DNA of 64,000 nucleotides from DTWD01 sp963662965 (lineage in GTDB: Bacteria > Acidobacteriota > Vicinamibacteria > Vicinamibacterales > UBA8438): NCBI GenBank assembly GCA_963662965.1, contig OY759970.1, positions 1,116,001-1,180,000 on the forward strand, read 5' to 3'. The translations under genes and the position numbers were made by a program. Under the pieces are notes generated by a model, which was given only the letters and a program-made list of their open reading frames with translations, was not told the DNA's origin and made no database searches. Below, in pieces: positions 33,096 through 43,786 of this stretch (the first letter of the stretch is position 1; every line of letters begins with the position of its first letter).

Positions 33096-34065
33096 GTGTC
33101 GATCCAGCGGCAACTTGAGCGCGTCAACAAAGAGCTGTGGCTCGTTCTCTCGCTCTTCGTCATCGCGGCGCTGCTCAACTTTGTTGTCTCGGGCGGCCGC
33201 ATGATGCTCGGCTTCTACACGCTGCCGACTGTTTTGTCGGCGTATTTGTACGGCCGGCGGCATGCCACGCTCACCGCCACCGTCAGTGTGCTGATCGTCA
33301 TCCTCCTTGTCTACTTCAACCCGCTCATCTTCGCCGATACCGGTCTGGCCCGATACCGGTCTGGCGATGATTCCCGGGAGCGAATGGCTCGATATCTCCG
33401 CGTGGGGCGGCACCCTCATTGTCACCGCTTACCTGATGGGGACGCTGTACGAGGCCAAGGACGAGCAACTGCGCGAGCTCCGAGAGACCTACTACGGAAT
33501 CTTGATGATCCTGCGGCACTTCATCTCGAAGGACAAATACACCGAGCACCACTCGTATCGAGTATCGGTGTACGCCACCAAGATCGCGGCGCAGCTGGAG
33601 CTCTCGCCCGAACGCATCGAGGATGTCCGCGCATCAGCGCTTCTTCACGACATCGGCAAGCTCGACATCAACCGACAGATCCTGTACAAAGCGGCCCGCT
33701 TGACCGAAGCTGAGTTCACCGAAATGCAGACGCACGTCGAGAAGGGAATATCGATGCTCGAGCCGGTCGGCGGCTCACTGCGCCGTATCCTGCCGATCAT
33801 CCTGTCGCACCACGACAATTACGATGGCTCGGGCTTCCACCCGACACACGGCGAGGACATCCCACTCGAGGCCCGTATCATCGCGGTGGCCGACGTCTTC
33901 GATTCCCTGACGAGTGACCGTCCATATCGCAGGGTAATGTCGCCGTTCGAAGTGCGGGAAATCCTCACGCAGGGTGCTGGCACCGAGTTCGACCCCAAGG
34001 TAGTTGAAGGCTTCCTGGCCGCCTTCAAGAAGGGTGAAATGGAAGTGCCCGCCTTGCTCGTCTGA
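33096..34065 (+). pseudogene. HD-GYP phosphodiesterase interrupted by a 16-bp tandem duplication
   Basis: The N-terminal frame from GTG 33096 encodes a membrane region of about three to four helices (LWLVLSLFVIAALLNFVV, TLPTVLSAYLYG, VSVLIVILLVYFNPLIFADT). The HD-GYP domain lies in the next frame: HHSYRVSVYATKIAAQLELS, ALLHDIGKLDI, ILSHHDNYDGSGF and EARIIAVADVFDSLTSDRPY. Such domains degrade cyclic di-GMP. The frames are separated by a perfect tandem duplication of 16 bp at 33334-33365. Removing one copy rejoins ADTGLA to MIPGSEWLDISAWGG, so the duplication alone breaks the gene. The break is potentially reversible by slippage. Start has an SD-like GGAGGG. Confidence 0.88.
33334..33365 (+). 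repeat. Perfect 16-bp tandem duplication
   Basis: The unit CCGATACCGGTCTGGC occurs twice in direct tandem. Because 16 is not a multiple of three it shifts the reading frame of the HD-GYP gene by one base. Confidence 0.95.
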
Positions 34066-34094
34066 GCTCCTCCCCTCGATACAGCTTGAGAGAT

Positions 34095-35048
34095 ATGGCG
34101 AGAGGCTGGCGACTTTCTCGGCAGCACGCCCCAGGAGGTCTAGGAGCCCTGATCCTCGTCGTGCTGGGCGGGACGATAGGAGCGCAACAGGCACTCCCCA
34201 GCCTGGAACTAGCCGTCGAAGCGCCAGACCAGCTGCGGGCGACCGCCGACCAGATTCGCCGACTCGATGTCGCTCGTTTCGACGCCATCTTTCGGCTCAT
34301 CGGCGTGAGGGACCCGGGGGCTCCCATCCGTGTCGTTCTCGTAACCGAGAACTCACGGATCGCGCGCGATACGGCGCCGTGGGTGGCGGCGTTCGCCGAC
34401 GCGAGCAACGACCTTATCGTCCTCTTTCCCGCACGCATCGGCGCGTACCCCTACGACTCGCTCGAGGTCGTGCTGCATCATGAGGTGGCCCACATCCTGA
34501 CGGCGCGAGCAGCCGGGGGGGGGCGGTTGCCGCGCTGGTTCAACGAGGGGTTGGCCAGCACGGCTGAACGGAGTTGGGGCCTCGGGAGCCGGTCGAGATT
34601 CGTGTGGGCAAACGTTACGTCTGGAGAGCCGAACATCTCCGAGGTGGAGGGACTCTTTGCCGAAGGGTCGCGCGAGGCCGCGCGTGGGTATACGATCTCG
34701 CACGCACTCGTCCGCGACTTGCTGCAGCGATACGGCCCATCTCTGGTCCCCCGCGTGTTGTCTGGCGTCGCGGCCGGCGCCACGTTCGACCAGGCCTTCG
34801 TCAACGCCACCGGCACGACGGTCGGCGGCGCCACGCGAGTCTTTTGGCGAAGCGCCGGTGGCTGGGAAGAGTGGATCACGTTTCTCGCGAGTCAGTACAC
34901 GCTCTGGACGGTGATCACGAGCCTCGCGTTGGTCGCAATCTGGCAGCATCGACGGAGACGAGCCGCACGCCGGCGTCAATGGGAAGCGGACGAGCAGCTA
35001 GAAACCGAGACGTGGGAAGAGCACAGAAGGAAATATCGTCTACATTGA
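34095..35048 (+). CDS. Membrane-anchored gluzincin (peptidase MA-like)
   Basis: A 317-residue putative metalloprotease. It has an N-terminal signal or anchor (GALILVVLGGTIGAQQA), then the HExxH motif in VVLHHEVAHILTARA near residue 135, and LPRWFNEGLASTAE about 20 residues later, where the Glu would be the third zinc ligand. A C-terminal membrane helix (TLWTVITSLALVAIWQH) precedes a charged cytoplasmic tail. This matches the peptidase MA family with the catalytic domain outside the membrane. The ATG at 34095 is preferred to the TTG at 34086. It follows the HD-GYP gene by 29 bp on the same strand. Confidence 0.8.
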   Translation: MARGWRLSRQHAPGGLGALILVVLGGTIGAQQALPSLELAVEAPDQLRATADQIRRLDVARFDAIFRLIGVRDPGAPIRVVLVTENSRIARDTAPWVAAFADASNDLIVLFPARIGAYPYDSLEVVLHHEVAHILTARAAGGGRLPRWFNEGLASTAERSWGLGSRSRFVWANVTSGEPNISEVEGLFAEGSREAARGYTISHALVRDLLQRYGPSLVPRVLSGVAAGATFDQAFVNATGTTVGGATRVFWRSAGGWEEWITFLASQYTLWTVITSLALVAIWQHRRRRAARRRQWEADEQLETETWEEHRRKYRLH

Positions 35049-35099
35049 GCGGTAGGTTCAGGGTTCACCGCTGAATCCTCGTTGGTTTAGGGTTCAAGA
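35049..35099. repeat. R3 heptamer repeat cluster
   Basis: Units AGGTTCAGGGTTCAC and GGTTTAGGGTTCAAG fill the short gap between the peptidase stop and the convergent DUF6282 gene. Confidence 0.6.
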
Positions 35100-35108
35100 T
35101 GGATGCGT

Positions 35109-36029
35109 CTACCATGGATCGAGTCCGAGTAGCCGCGCCGGGTTGCGCTTCGCCATCGTGTCGATGTCGTCGGTCGAGACGCCGGCTTCTCGCATCGCGC
35201 TGATGTAGGCGCGCCAGCCCTCCGGATGGAGGGGGTTACCCGCCTGGCCGAGATCGGTCGACATGGCGAAGTGTTCGGCACCGAGCTCGCGAATGGCCCT
35301 CGTGTAGTCCGTGATCGATCGCCCGCCGCTGAATACCGCTAACCAATCGATTTCCATGATGGCGCCTTCCGATGCCATCTCATTCATCTGCGCCATCGTC
35401 GCGCCTTGTGAGAACACGTGCGTCACGAGGATTCGGCGAACACCGCGGCGTTTCGCCTCGGGAATCAGGGCCAGCACCTCCTCGGGCCCGGAGTGGCCCA
35501 TCGCCAGCAACAAGTCGCGCTCGCCCACGAGAGAGAAGACCTCGAGCACCGCTGGGAGGGGGGCGCCGTTGCTCATCACCGATACGAATGGCCCACCTTC
35601 ACCCGCAGCGGTCACGTACCACTCGGCATCGAAGGTCGGCAGCCACACCACCTTTCCGCGACCGCCTGAGAAGTCCACCATCTGGCGCACCGCTTCGGGA
35701 TTGATCCCCCCGACGGCGCGGTTGAGCACCACGCCGCCGAAGATCTCGAGACCGTCAACCTGATCCATCGCCAGTGCGGCGCGGTCTGCCGTCATCGTGA
35801 AGTGGTTTTTGAGCAAGATGGCGCGCATGCCGGCGTCTTTGGCCCCACGTGCGGCTTCCAAATCGCTCACCGACCGAGGTCGCGAATCGGGTCCGGCGTG
35901 GACGTGGAGGTCGACGACGCCTTCCAATGAGATATCCGGGCCTTGCTCACGCGCACTCGGCACCATGCCGGCGCCGCTCATCCCGAGCGCCAGCGTCAGC
36001 AGCACCGCCCTCGACCTGTTTCGGATCAT
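35109..36029 (-). CDS. Exported DUF6282-type amidohydrolase-superfamily protein
   Basis: A 306-residue protein with a signal peptide (AVLLTLALGMSGAGMVPSA). The metal-binding HxH of the amidohydrolase fold appears in VVDLHVHAGPDSRPRS. Further blocks are ILLKNHFTMTADRA, LAMGHSGPEEVLALIPEAKR, ILVTHVFSQGATMAQM and FAMSTDLGQAGNPLHPEGW, the last resembling the final catalytic Asp region. This pattern fits DUF6282-type metal hydrolases; the substrate is unknown. The ATG at 36029 has an SD-like AGGGGAAG. The long hairpin at 36064-36149 separates it from the divergent DUF3311/symporter pair. Confidence 0.75.
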   Translation of the reverse strand: MIRNRSRAVLLTLALGMSGAGMVPSAREQGPDISLEGVVDLHVHAGPDSRPRSVSDLEAARGAKDAGMRAILLKNHFTMTADRAALAMDQVDGLEIFGGVVLNRAVGGINPEAVRQMVDFSGGRGKVVWLPTFDAEWYVTAAGEGGPFVSVMSNGAPLPAVLEVFSLVGERDLLLAMGHSGPEEVLALIPEAKRRGVRRILVTHVFSQGATMAQMNEMASEGAIMEIDWLAVFSGGRSITDYTRAIRELGAEHFAMSTDLGQAGNPLHPEGWRAYISAMREAGVSTDDIDTMAKRNPARLLGLDPW

Positions 36030-36063
36030 CGGTCTTCCCCTTATCGATGTTTGCAATCCCAGA

Positions 36064-36149
36064 CTCAGGACCCGGGCGGAAATACGTGTGCCATCTCTGG
36101 ACGCCGAGGCGCCCAGAGATGGCACACGTATTTCGGCCCGGGTTCTGAG
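36064..36149. repeat. 37-bp-arm inverted repeat (REP-like hairpin)
   Basis: Arms at 36064-36100 and 36113-36149 match at 35 of 37 positions, counting the central block GGAAATACGTGTGCCATCTC and the flanks CCCGGG and CTCAGG. The loop is 12 nt. It lies in the gap between two divergent genes, so it is not a simple terminator. Confidence 0.9.
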
Positions 36150-36152
36150 CAC

Positions 36153-36158
36153 TATCAT
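36153..36158 (+). promoter_or_regulatory. -10-like box (TATCAT), leaderless
   Basis: TATCAT lies 9 nt before the GTG of the DUF3311 gene and immediately after the long hairpin. Confidence 0.45.
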
Positions 36159-36167
36159 AGGGCGCAC

Positions 36168-36410
36168 GTGACCGAACCGCGATCGCATCCCTGGATTTGG
36201 GCCGTATACGTGCTGCTGTTCACGGCGTCGGTGCCATGGTACCTGCCTGAACGCGCGACGCCGCGTCTATGGTTCGGACTTCCCCACTGGGTCGTGATCT
36301 CGCTCGCCGCCAGCCTGTCCATCGCCGTGTTCACCGCATGGGTTGTGTCGCGGTACTGGTCGGAGTCTGATTCCGACGACGCGGCGCCAGGCGAAGGGCC
36401 TCAGCCGTGA
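36168..36410 (+). CDS. DUF3311-like small membrane protein
   Basis: An 80-residue protein with two membrane helices (WIWAVYVLLFTASVPWYLP and WVVISLAASLSIAVFTAWVV) and an acidic tail. DUF3311 proteins are usually encoded directly before sodium:solute symporters, exactly as here. Its stop overlaps the symporter GTG start by 4 bp. It is probably an accessory subunit of that transporter. The GTG at 36168 is chosen from the TATCAT box 9 nt upstream and the start of the hydrophilic leader. Confidence 0.8.
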   Translation: MTEPRSHPWIWAVYVLLFTASVPWYLPERATPRLWFGLPHWVVISLAASLSIAVFTAWVVSRYWSESDSDDAAPGEGPQP

Positions 36411-37870
36411 GCCTCGGGCTCGGCGCCGGCGTTGCCGTCGCCATCTATCTGGTCGTCCTCGTCTCGGTCGGCTATGCAACGCGCCGAACGGACGCTCAGA
36501 CCGGACTGAGTGACTTCTATCTCGCCGGCCGCAACCTCGGTGGCTTTGTCCTCCTACTCACCCTCTACGCGACTCAGTACAGCGGCAACACCCTGCTGGG
36601 ATATCCAGGACAGGCGTTTCAGTTGGGGTTCGCCTGGGTCATGAGTGTCGGCTTCATGATGGCGATCATCGTCGTCTATCTGCTCTTCGCGCCGAGACTG
36701 CAGCGTGTCGCTCGCCGGCACCGGTTCGTCACGCCGGGTGACTGGATCGCGCACCGCTTCGATTCGGCGCCCCTGACCTTCATCGCGAACCTGCTGCTCG
36801 TCGCAGCGCTCTCCAACTACCTGCTCGCGCAACTGATGGCGATGGGCCACGTCACGGAAGGGCTCTCGGGCGGGACGGTCCCCTACTGGGTCGGTGTCGT
36901 TCTGCTCACGCTCGTCGTCATCTTTTACGAAACGGTCGGCGGCATGCGCGCCGTCGCCTGGACCGACTGCGTGCAGGGGATCATGCTGCTCGTCGGGCTC
37001 ACCGGCCTGCTGGTGGCGGTGACGCCGACACCGGGGCAACTTGCGGAGCTGACGAGCACCATCGCCGCCGCCGCCCCCGAGAAGGTCGCGGTGCCGTCGT
37101 GGGAGATCTCGCGAAACTGGTTCAGCACGATTCTGCTGATCGGCTTCTCCGGCGCGGTCTATCCGCACGCAATTCAACGCATCTACGCCGCGCGCGACGT
37201 CCGGACGCTGAAACGCGCGTTCAGCGTAATGGTGTTCCTCCCGCTCGTGACCACCGGGGTCATGTTCGTGGTCGGTATCCTCGCCATCGGCGAGCTCGCG
37301 AGCGTCGACGACCCCGACCAGGTGATCCCGACGCTGCTGACCATGTGGGCCGGCCGGTCGCTACTGCTGTACGGCCTGTCGGTAATCGTCATCACCGCCA
37401 TCGTCGCCGCCGTGATGTCGACCGCCGATTCGGTGCTGCTCAGCTTGTCGTCGATCCTGGCGAAGGACATTGTGGGGACCACGCTGCTGCGAGGCGCCTC
37501 GGAAGAACGGCTGACCCGCGTCGGTAAAGCGTTGTCGTGGGGCATCGTCGGCGTGCTCGTGGTCATTGCCCTCTCACCGCGCGTCACGCTGTGGGGACTG
37601 ACCGAAATCAAGATGGAGATCCTGGCGCAGGTCGCACCGCTTTTCGTGCTCGGCGTCTCGTGGACGCGTCTGACGACGCCGGCGGCGTTCGCCGGCATGC
37701 TCGCCGGGTGCGCGACCTACGCCGGACTGCTTCTCGCTGGCCGTCCGGAGGTGTGGAACATTCACGCCGGCGTGGTGGCGCTCGGCGTCAACGTTGCCTG
37801 TTGCGTCGTCGGTTCGCTGCTGCAGGACGCCCCAGCGTGGACGCCGGCCGACAAACCGCGGCCGGCATAG
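36407..37870 (+). CDS. Sodium:solute symporter (SSS family)
   Basis: A 487-residue integral membrane protein with about 13 hydrophobic segments. SSS hallmarks are the early DFYLAGRNLGGFVLLLTLYA, TQYSGNTLLGYPGQAFQLG, ETVGGMRAVAWTDCVQG and AVMSTADSVLLSLSSILAKD. These proteins import organic solutes (amino acids, carboxylates, sugars) with sodium. The substrate cannot be read, though pairing with a DUF3311 subunit is typical of a distinct subgroup. The start overlaps the small subunit gene by 4 bp (GTGA). Next on the same strand is a broken MacB-like fragment. Confidence 0.9.
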   Translation: MSLGLGAGVAVAIYLVVLVSVGYATRRTDAQTGLSDFYLAGRNLGGFVLLLTLYATQYSGNTLLGYPGQAFQLGFAWVMSVGFMMAIIVVYLLFAPRLQRVARRHRFVTPGDWIAHRFDSAPLTFIANLLLVAALSNYLLAQLMAMGHVTEGLSGGTVPYWVGVVLLTLVVIFYETVGGMRAVAWTDCVQGIMLLVGLTGLLVAVTPTPGQLAELTSTIAAAAPEKVAVPSWEISRNWFSTILLIGFSGAVYPHAIQRIYAARDVRTLKRAFSVMVFLPLVTTGVMFVVGILAIGELASVDDPDQVIPTLLTMWAGRSLLLYGLSVIVITAIVAAVMSTADSVLLSLSSILAKDIVGTTLLRGASEERLTRVGKALSWGIVGVLVVIALSPRVTLWGLTEIKMEILAQVAPLFVLGVSWTRLTTPAAFAGMLAGCATYAGLLLAGRPEVWNIHAGVVALGVNVACCVVGSLLQDAPAWTPADKPRPA

Positions 37871-37898
37871 CCACTCGCTGGTATCATGCCCGCGATCC

Positions 37899-38485
37899 AT
37901 GCATCAGGCGCTCGACGAGTTACGGCAAGACGTTCTGTACGGATTCCGGAAGCTCATCAGCAGGATTCACGGCGGTCGCCGTCCTGACGCTAGCACTCGA
38001 GATTGGTGCTAACACGGCCGTTTTTACGGTCGTCGACAACCTCCTCTTCCGTCCCCCGCCGTTCGACGGCTTCGATCGACTCATGCACGTCCGGGACGTG
38101 AACCCGGCTCAAGGTTTCACCGCCACGGACGCCGTCGCGCCGTCGCCGGGGAACTTCGTCGATTGGCGCGAGCAAGGCGCGTCATTCGACCACTGGATCG
38201 CCTGGCGCAACTGGTTCTATTCGGTCGCCGGTCCCGAGGGCTACAACGCGATCCCAGAGCAGATCCGGGCCCCGTCCGCATCTCGCCGACGTTCTTCTCG
38301 ATGCTCGGGGTGCAGGCGGCGCTGGGCCGCACGTTCAGGCCGGACGAGGAGGAGCCAGGCAAGGAGCGCGTCGTGCTCCTGACCGACGGTCTGTGGCGAC
38401 GACGCTACGGCGCCGACCCCGCCATCGTCGGCCAAAGCCTCCGGGTGGACGGACAGCCGTTCACCGTCATCGGTGTGCGCCGGCG
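37899..38485 (+). pseudogene. MacB-like ABC permease fragment (two frameshifts, truncated)
   Basis: The start MHQALDELRQDVLYGFRKL switches frame near 37960 to GFTAVAVLTLALEIGANTAV, then FTVVDNLLFRPPPFDGFDRL, the classic first helix of MacB/ADOP-type permeases. A second frame change near 38270 leads to VRISPTFFSMLGVQAALGRT and GQSLRVDGQPFTVIGV of the MacB periplasmic domain. The sequence ends there, about 190 of an expected 800 residues, and the opposite-strand cytochrome-b-like gene follows. No remaining membrane helices are found, so this is a dead fragment. Confidence 0.85.
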
Positions 38486-38559
38486 CCGATCACGAGCACG
38501 TCGTGTTCGAAGGTCTGATACTCCATCTGCACTGGTTCAAGAGTGCAAGGTTCCGGTGT

Positions 38560-39361
38560 TCAGATGATCCGGAAGTCGGTCCAGACACCCATCGCGCACA
38601 TGCGGACGTAGAGGTCGGCGAACGCCACCCAGCCGAGGCTGAGCCACGTAAAGAGCATGTGGCGCTTGTTGAGGCAGCTGACGCCGTCGTACGCCAACTG
38701 CTGGGCCGGCTTCTCAGACACACAGTCGTGACGTCCGCCGACCAGGTGGCACAGCGAGTGACAGCTGAACGTGTAGCCGCCGAGCAGGACGACGTTGAGC
38801 GCAAGCACAAGCGTGCCGACGCCGAACCCGAAGGAGACGTTGCCGGCCACATCCTCGAACCAGAGCGCGTTCCACACGTCGTAGCTGAGGAACAGGATGA
38901 ACCCGAGCGCGATGTAGAGGAAGTACCGATGGACGTTTTGGATGATTCAGTGGAAACGAGTTCTCGCCGAGAAAGCTATCGCGCGGCTCGCCGACGGCGC
39001 ACGACGGCGGGTCGGCCCAGAATGCCTTGTAGTAGGCGCCACGGTAGTAGTAACACGTCACGCGGAAGCCCGCCGGCATCGGAAGAATGAGGAGCGCCGG
39101 AGAGAACGGCAGCCACAGCGGCCACCAACCCGGCTGCGGACCAAAGAGACTGTGCGGAGAATCGCCGAAGATCTCAGGCGAGTAAAGCGGCGAAAGATAT
39201 CCGCCGATCGTGTAGTGCTCACCCTGAAACGCCGCCCAGATCATATAGGCGAGGGCGGTGGAGATCCCGAGAACGACGGCGACCGGCTGGACCCACCAGC
39301 TGTCGCGTCTGGAGGTCTCGCCAAAGCCTCGCACTGGTAGTGCGATCTGTACCCGATCCAT
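38560..39361 (-). pseudogene. Cytochrome-b-like membrane protein (possible succinate dehydrogenase anchor), frameshifted
   Basis: Two frames give one protein of about 265 residues. The first reads VQIALPVRGFGETSRRDSWW, GWWPLWLPFSPALLILPMPA and TCYYYRGAYYKAFWADPPSC to GENSFPL. One extra A near 38949 shifts the frame to IIQNVHRYFLYIALGFILFL, SCHSLCHLVGGR and LNKRHMLFTWLSLGWVAFAD. It has several helices and many His residues suited to haem ligation. I recall similar proteins encoded beside succinate dehydrogenase flavoproteins; here no sdh genes are adjacent. Deleting one base would restore it, so sequencing error is possible. Confidence 0.65.
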
Positions 39362-39563
39362 CCTGCCACTCCGTTCAACTACAGGAAATGGGCCGTAGAG
39401 GCGGTCCCACGGCCTCCGGACCGCCCATAGGGCCCGTTTGCGGTGCGCGACCGCCGATGGATCCTCTCGCGGCGGTCCGACGTCTCATTCATACGCGAGT
39501 TGTGTAAACTTTGGACCTATGTCTCGTGGGCGAGGCAAACGCGTAGCGCGTGGAGAGGAAAAG

Positions 39564-40232
<669 letters not shown>

Positions 40233-40255
40233 CCGCGTCGGTTTAAGACGGATTT

Positions 40256-40375
40256 CGAGCCGGTTCAAGGTTCAGGCCGGAGTCTGCGCCGGTTCAGGGT
40301 TCTGACAACGAACTTTGAACCATCGTGGGTTCCGCGTGAACCCTTAAACTTTGAACCAGTGCAGATTCCGCAGCC
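40256..40375. repeat. R3 heptamer repeat cluster (largest copy)
   Basis: The gap holds GGTTCAAGGTTCAG, then GGTTCAGGGTTCTG, then inverted units AACTTTGAACC twice and GTGAACCCTTAAAC, and ends with GTGCAGATTCCGCAG. Both orientations occur, so hairpins can form. Confidence 0.65.
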
Positions 40376-40585
40376 CTAGTGAATCACCGTGTCGTCGCCC
40401 ATATCCTCAAGGAGCTCGAGGTGAGGGATCTCGAGAGAGCGCACGGCGTGGATCACGAGGTCGAGCGCCTCATCGGCGTTGCACGACGCCTCGCCGTCGC
40501 GTAGCCGTTTGCGCGTGTCCCGCAGCGTGCGGAGGATCTGCGCGCGATCGAACCGTTGACCTGCGCAGTGCTCGCAAAAGCTCAT
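40376..40585 (-). CDS. Small hypothetical protein
   Basis: A 69-residue protein without a known domain. It starts MSFCEHCAGQRFDRAQILRT, with a CxxC pair, and continues with a helical LRDTRKRLRDGEASCNADEA and an acidic end. It lies 33 bp downstream of pruA on the same strand, so it probably shares its mRNA. No function can be assigned; a small regulatory or metal-binding role is only possible. The short length and lack of recognised relatives keep confidence moderate. Confidence 0.5.
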   Translation of the reverse strand: MSFCEHCAGQRFDRAQILRTLRDTRKRLRDGEASCNADEALDLVIHAVRSLEIPHLELLEDMGDDTVIH

Positions 40586-40618
40586 CGTTGGTTGCCTCCG
40601 GTTTTGCCGCCCCGCGAC

Positions 40619-42250
40619 CTACAGTTCCTGCATGTACGGGTAGCGGTAGTCGAGTGGTGGCATGAAGTTCTCCTTGGTCGTCCGCGGACTTACCCACCGG
40701 ATCAAATTCAGAGAGCTTCCCGCCTTGTCGTTGGTCCCGGAGGCGCGCGACCCGCCGAAGGGCTGGTGCCCGACGACGGCGCCTGTCGGTTTGTCGTTGA
40801 TGTAGAAGTTGCCGGCAGCGTGCACGAGCTTCTCGTGTGCGCGGTTGATCGCCTTCCGGTCGTTGCCGAAGATCCCGCCGGTTAACGCGTACGGTGATGT
40901 CGCGTCACACAGCTCGAGCGTCTCTTCGTACTTATCGTCGTCGTAGACAAACACCGTGAGCACCGGCCCGAACAGCTCGACCTCCATCGTCGCGTAGTGC
41001 GGATCATGAGCCTGAATAATCGTCGGCGCAATGAAGTAGCCGTTGCTGTCGTCGTAGGTGCCGCCGCACACCACGTCGGCGTTCCCGTCCGTGCGTGCGG
41101 TGTCAATGGCCTGAGTGATCGTCGCATACGACGATGGATCAATCACCGCGCCCATGAAATTGGTGAAATCGGTGATGTCGCCGTATTTGATGCCGTCAAT
41201 CTGCGCACAGAGGTCGTCACGGTGGCGATCCCATAGGCTCTTCGGAAGGTAGGCTCGGCTCGCAGCGCTGCATTTCTGACCTTGGTACTCGTAGGCGCCC
41301 CGGATGAGACCGGCAATGAGCGCCTTCGGATCGGCAGAGGCGTGGGCAAACACGAAGTTCTTGCCGCCCGTCTCGCCAACGATCCGCGGATAGCTCTTGT
41401 ATCCAGCGATGTTCGCGCCGACCGTGCGCCACATCCCCTGGAAGACCGCGGTGCTGCCAGTGAAATGGACGCCGCCGAGGTCGGCGTGGTTCATTGCCGG
41501 GTCGCCGATTTGGCCGCCACTCCCCGGCACCATATTGATGACGCCGTCCGGCAGTCCCGCCTCCTTGAACATTTCCATCAACCAGTACGCCGCGTAGACC
41601 GCCGTTGATGCCGGCTTCCAGATTACCGTGTTCCCCATCATCGCCGGGCTGGTGGGCAGATTGCCGGCGATGGAGGTGAAGTTGAACGGCGTGACCGCGA
41701 AGACGAATCCCTCGAGCGGGCGGTACTCGACGTAATCCCACGTCGCCGGACCGCTGTCAGGCTGCTGCTCGAAGATCTGCGGCATATACGACGCGTTGAA
41801 CCGGAAGAAGTCGATCAACTCGCAGGCGGCGTCAATCTCGGCTTGAAACACGGTCTTGCTCTGATTGAGCATCGTCGCGGCATTGAGAATCGGACGATAT
41901 TTGCCAGCGAGTAGCTCGGCGGCCCGCAAGAAGATGGCAGCGCGCGCTTCCCATCCCATCGCCGCCCATTCGGGGCGAGCGGCCGCGGCGGCGGTGACCG
42001 CCTGATTGACGGTGTCCGCGTTGCCTTTGTGAAACGACGCCAGCACGTGCTGATGGTCGTGCGGCAGGATGCACTGGCCAAGATCTCCGGTCTGAACGTC
42101 AGCGCCACCAATGATGAGCGGGATTTCGATCTGCTGGCGAGCGAACTCATCGAGCTTGGCCTTGACGTCACGCTTCTCCGGCGAACCGGGCGCGTAACTC
42201 AAGACGGGCTCATTCGCCGGCGTGGGAACTCTGACCCGGGCGTTGAGCAT
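40619..42250 (-). CDS. pruA: L-glutamate gamma-semialdehyde (P5C) dehydrogenase
   Basis: A 543-residue aldehyde dehydrogenase of the P5CDH type, which oxidises glutamate semialdehyde to glutamate in proline breakdown. The catalytic Glu region is RIVGETGGKNFVFAHASADP, and the catalytic Cys is in YQGQKCSAASRAYLP. The ending FGGSRASGTNDKAGSSLNLI and SPRTTKENF is typical of the RocA/PruA branch. Length matches. An SD (CAGGAG) precedes the ATG at 42250. The partner proline dehydrogenase lies 10 kb away and carries an in-frame stop, so the pathway may be incomplete. Confidence 0.93.
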   Translation of the reverse strand: MLNARVRVPTPANEPVLSYAPGSPEKRDVKAKLDEFARQQIEIPLIIGGADVQTGDLGQCILPHDHQHVLASFHKGNADTVNQAVTAAAAARPEWAAMGWEARAAIFLRAAELLAGKYRPILNAATMLNQSKTVFQAEIDAACELIDFFRFNASYMPQIFEQQPDSGPATWDYVEYRPLEGFVFAVTPFNFTSIAGNLPTSPAMMGNTVIWKPASTAVYAAYWLMEMFKEAGLPDGVINMVPGSGGQIGDPAMNHADLGGVHFTGSTAVFQGMWRTVGANIAGYKSYPRIVGETGGKNFVFAHASADPKALIAGLIRGAYEYQGQKCSAASRAYLPKSLWDRHRDDLCAQIDGIKYGDITDFTNFMGAVIDPSSYATITQAIDTARTDGNADVVCGGTYDDSNGYFIAPTIIQAHDPHYATMEVELFGPVLTVFVYDDDKYEETLELCDATSPYALTGGIFGNDRKAINRAHEKLVHAAGNFYINDKPTGAVVGHQPFGGSRASGTNDKAGSSLNLIRWVSPRTTKENFMPPLDYRYPYMQEL

Positions 42251-42416
42251 CGACGACGTTCTCCTGTTTCTGTCGTGGGACCGCGAAGGCCTAAGGGTAC
42301 TGCATAAACCCGACGGCTCGCTCTCGGTCTAACCATGGTGCAAGGACACCCGTGACGCGATAACCGCAAGAATCGCACATGCCACCGCCCCTCCAACCGA
42401 TGACCTCGCGGACATC

Positions 42417-43240
<824 letters not shown>

Positions 43241-43786
43241 CAAGCCTACAGACCGGCCGCCGGCGCACGCTATCCGCGCAGCCGATTCGATGAGTCGCTG
43301 CGCCAGATCGCACAGCTGGTCAAGGCAGACGTTGGGCTTCAGATCGCCTTCGCAGAATCGGGGAACTGGGATCATCACGTGAACGAAGGTGGCGCAACCG
43401 GCCAGCTCGCCGGTCGGCTCGACGATTTCGCGCGGGGGATCAACGCACTGGCGATCGACCTCGGCGAGCGTCTCAACGACGTTGTCATCTTCACCATGTC
43501 TGAATTCGGTCGCGCGGTCGCGGAGAACGGCAACCGTGGCACCGACCACGGTCACGGGAATGCCGTCCTCCTGCTCGGCGGCGGCGTCCGCGGCGGCGGC
43601 GTGTATGGGGCATGGCCGGGACTCGAGGCCAACGATCGGTTCGAAGGTCGAGACCTCCAGATCACTACCGATTTCCGCGACCTGTTTGGCGAGGTCGTCG
43701 TTCGACATTTCGGCGTCGCCGACCCAACCCCCATCTTTCCGGGGCATGTCGTGACGGCAGGACGGTTCCCCGGCGTCATTGCGTAA
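43241..43786 (+). pseudogene. DUF1501 protein, N-terminally deleted
   Basis: The frame reads APQAYRPAAGARYPRSRFDE, LRQIAQLVKADVGLQIAFAE, SGNWDHHVNEGG and MSEFGRAVAENGNRGTDHGH. These are hallmarks of the C-terminal half of DUF1501 (sulfatase-like fold) proteins, which are usually encoded right after DUF1800. The N-terminal half is missing. The join with DUF1800 lies near 43210-43240 and changes frame, so no fusion protein forms. The end (FPGHVVTAGRFPGVI) looks natural. Confidence 0.8.

Noticed and set aside
40256..40375. CRISPR or tRNA cluster from repeated GGTTCAA words
   Set aside because: Units are 7 bp, spacing is irregular, no cloverleaf or CCA end can be folded.
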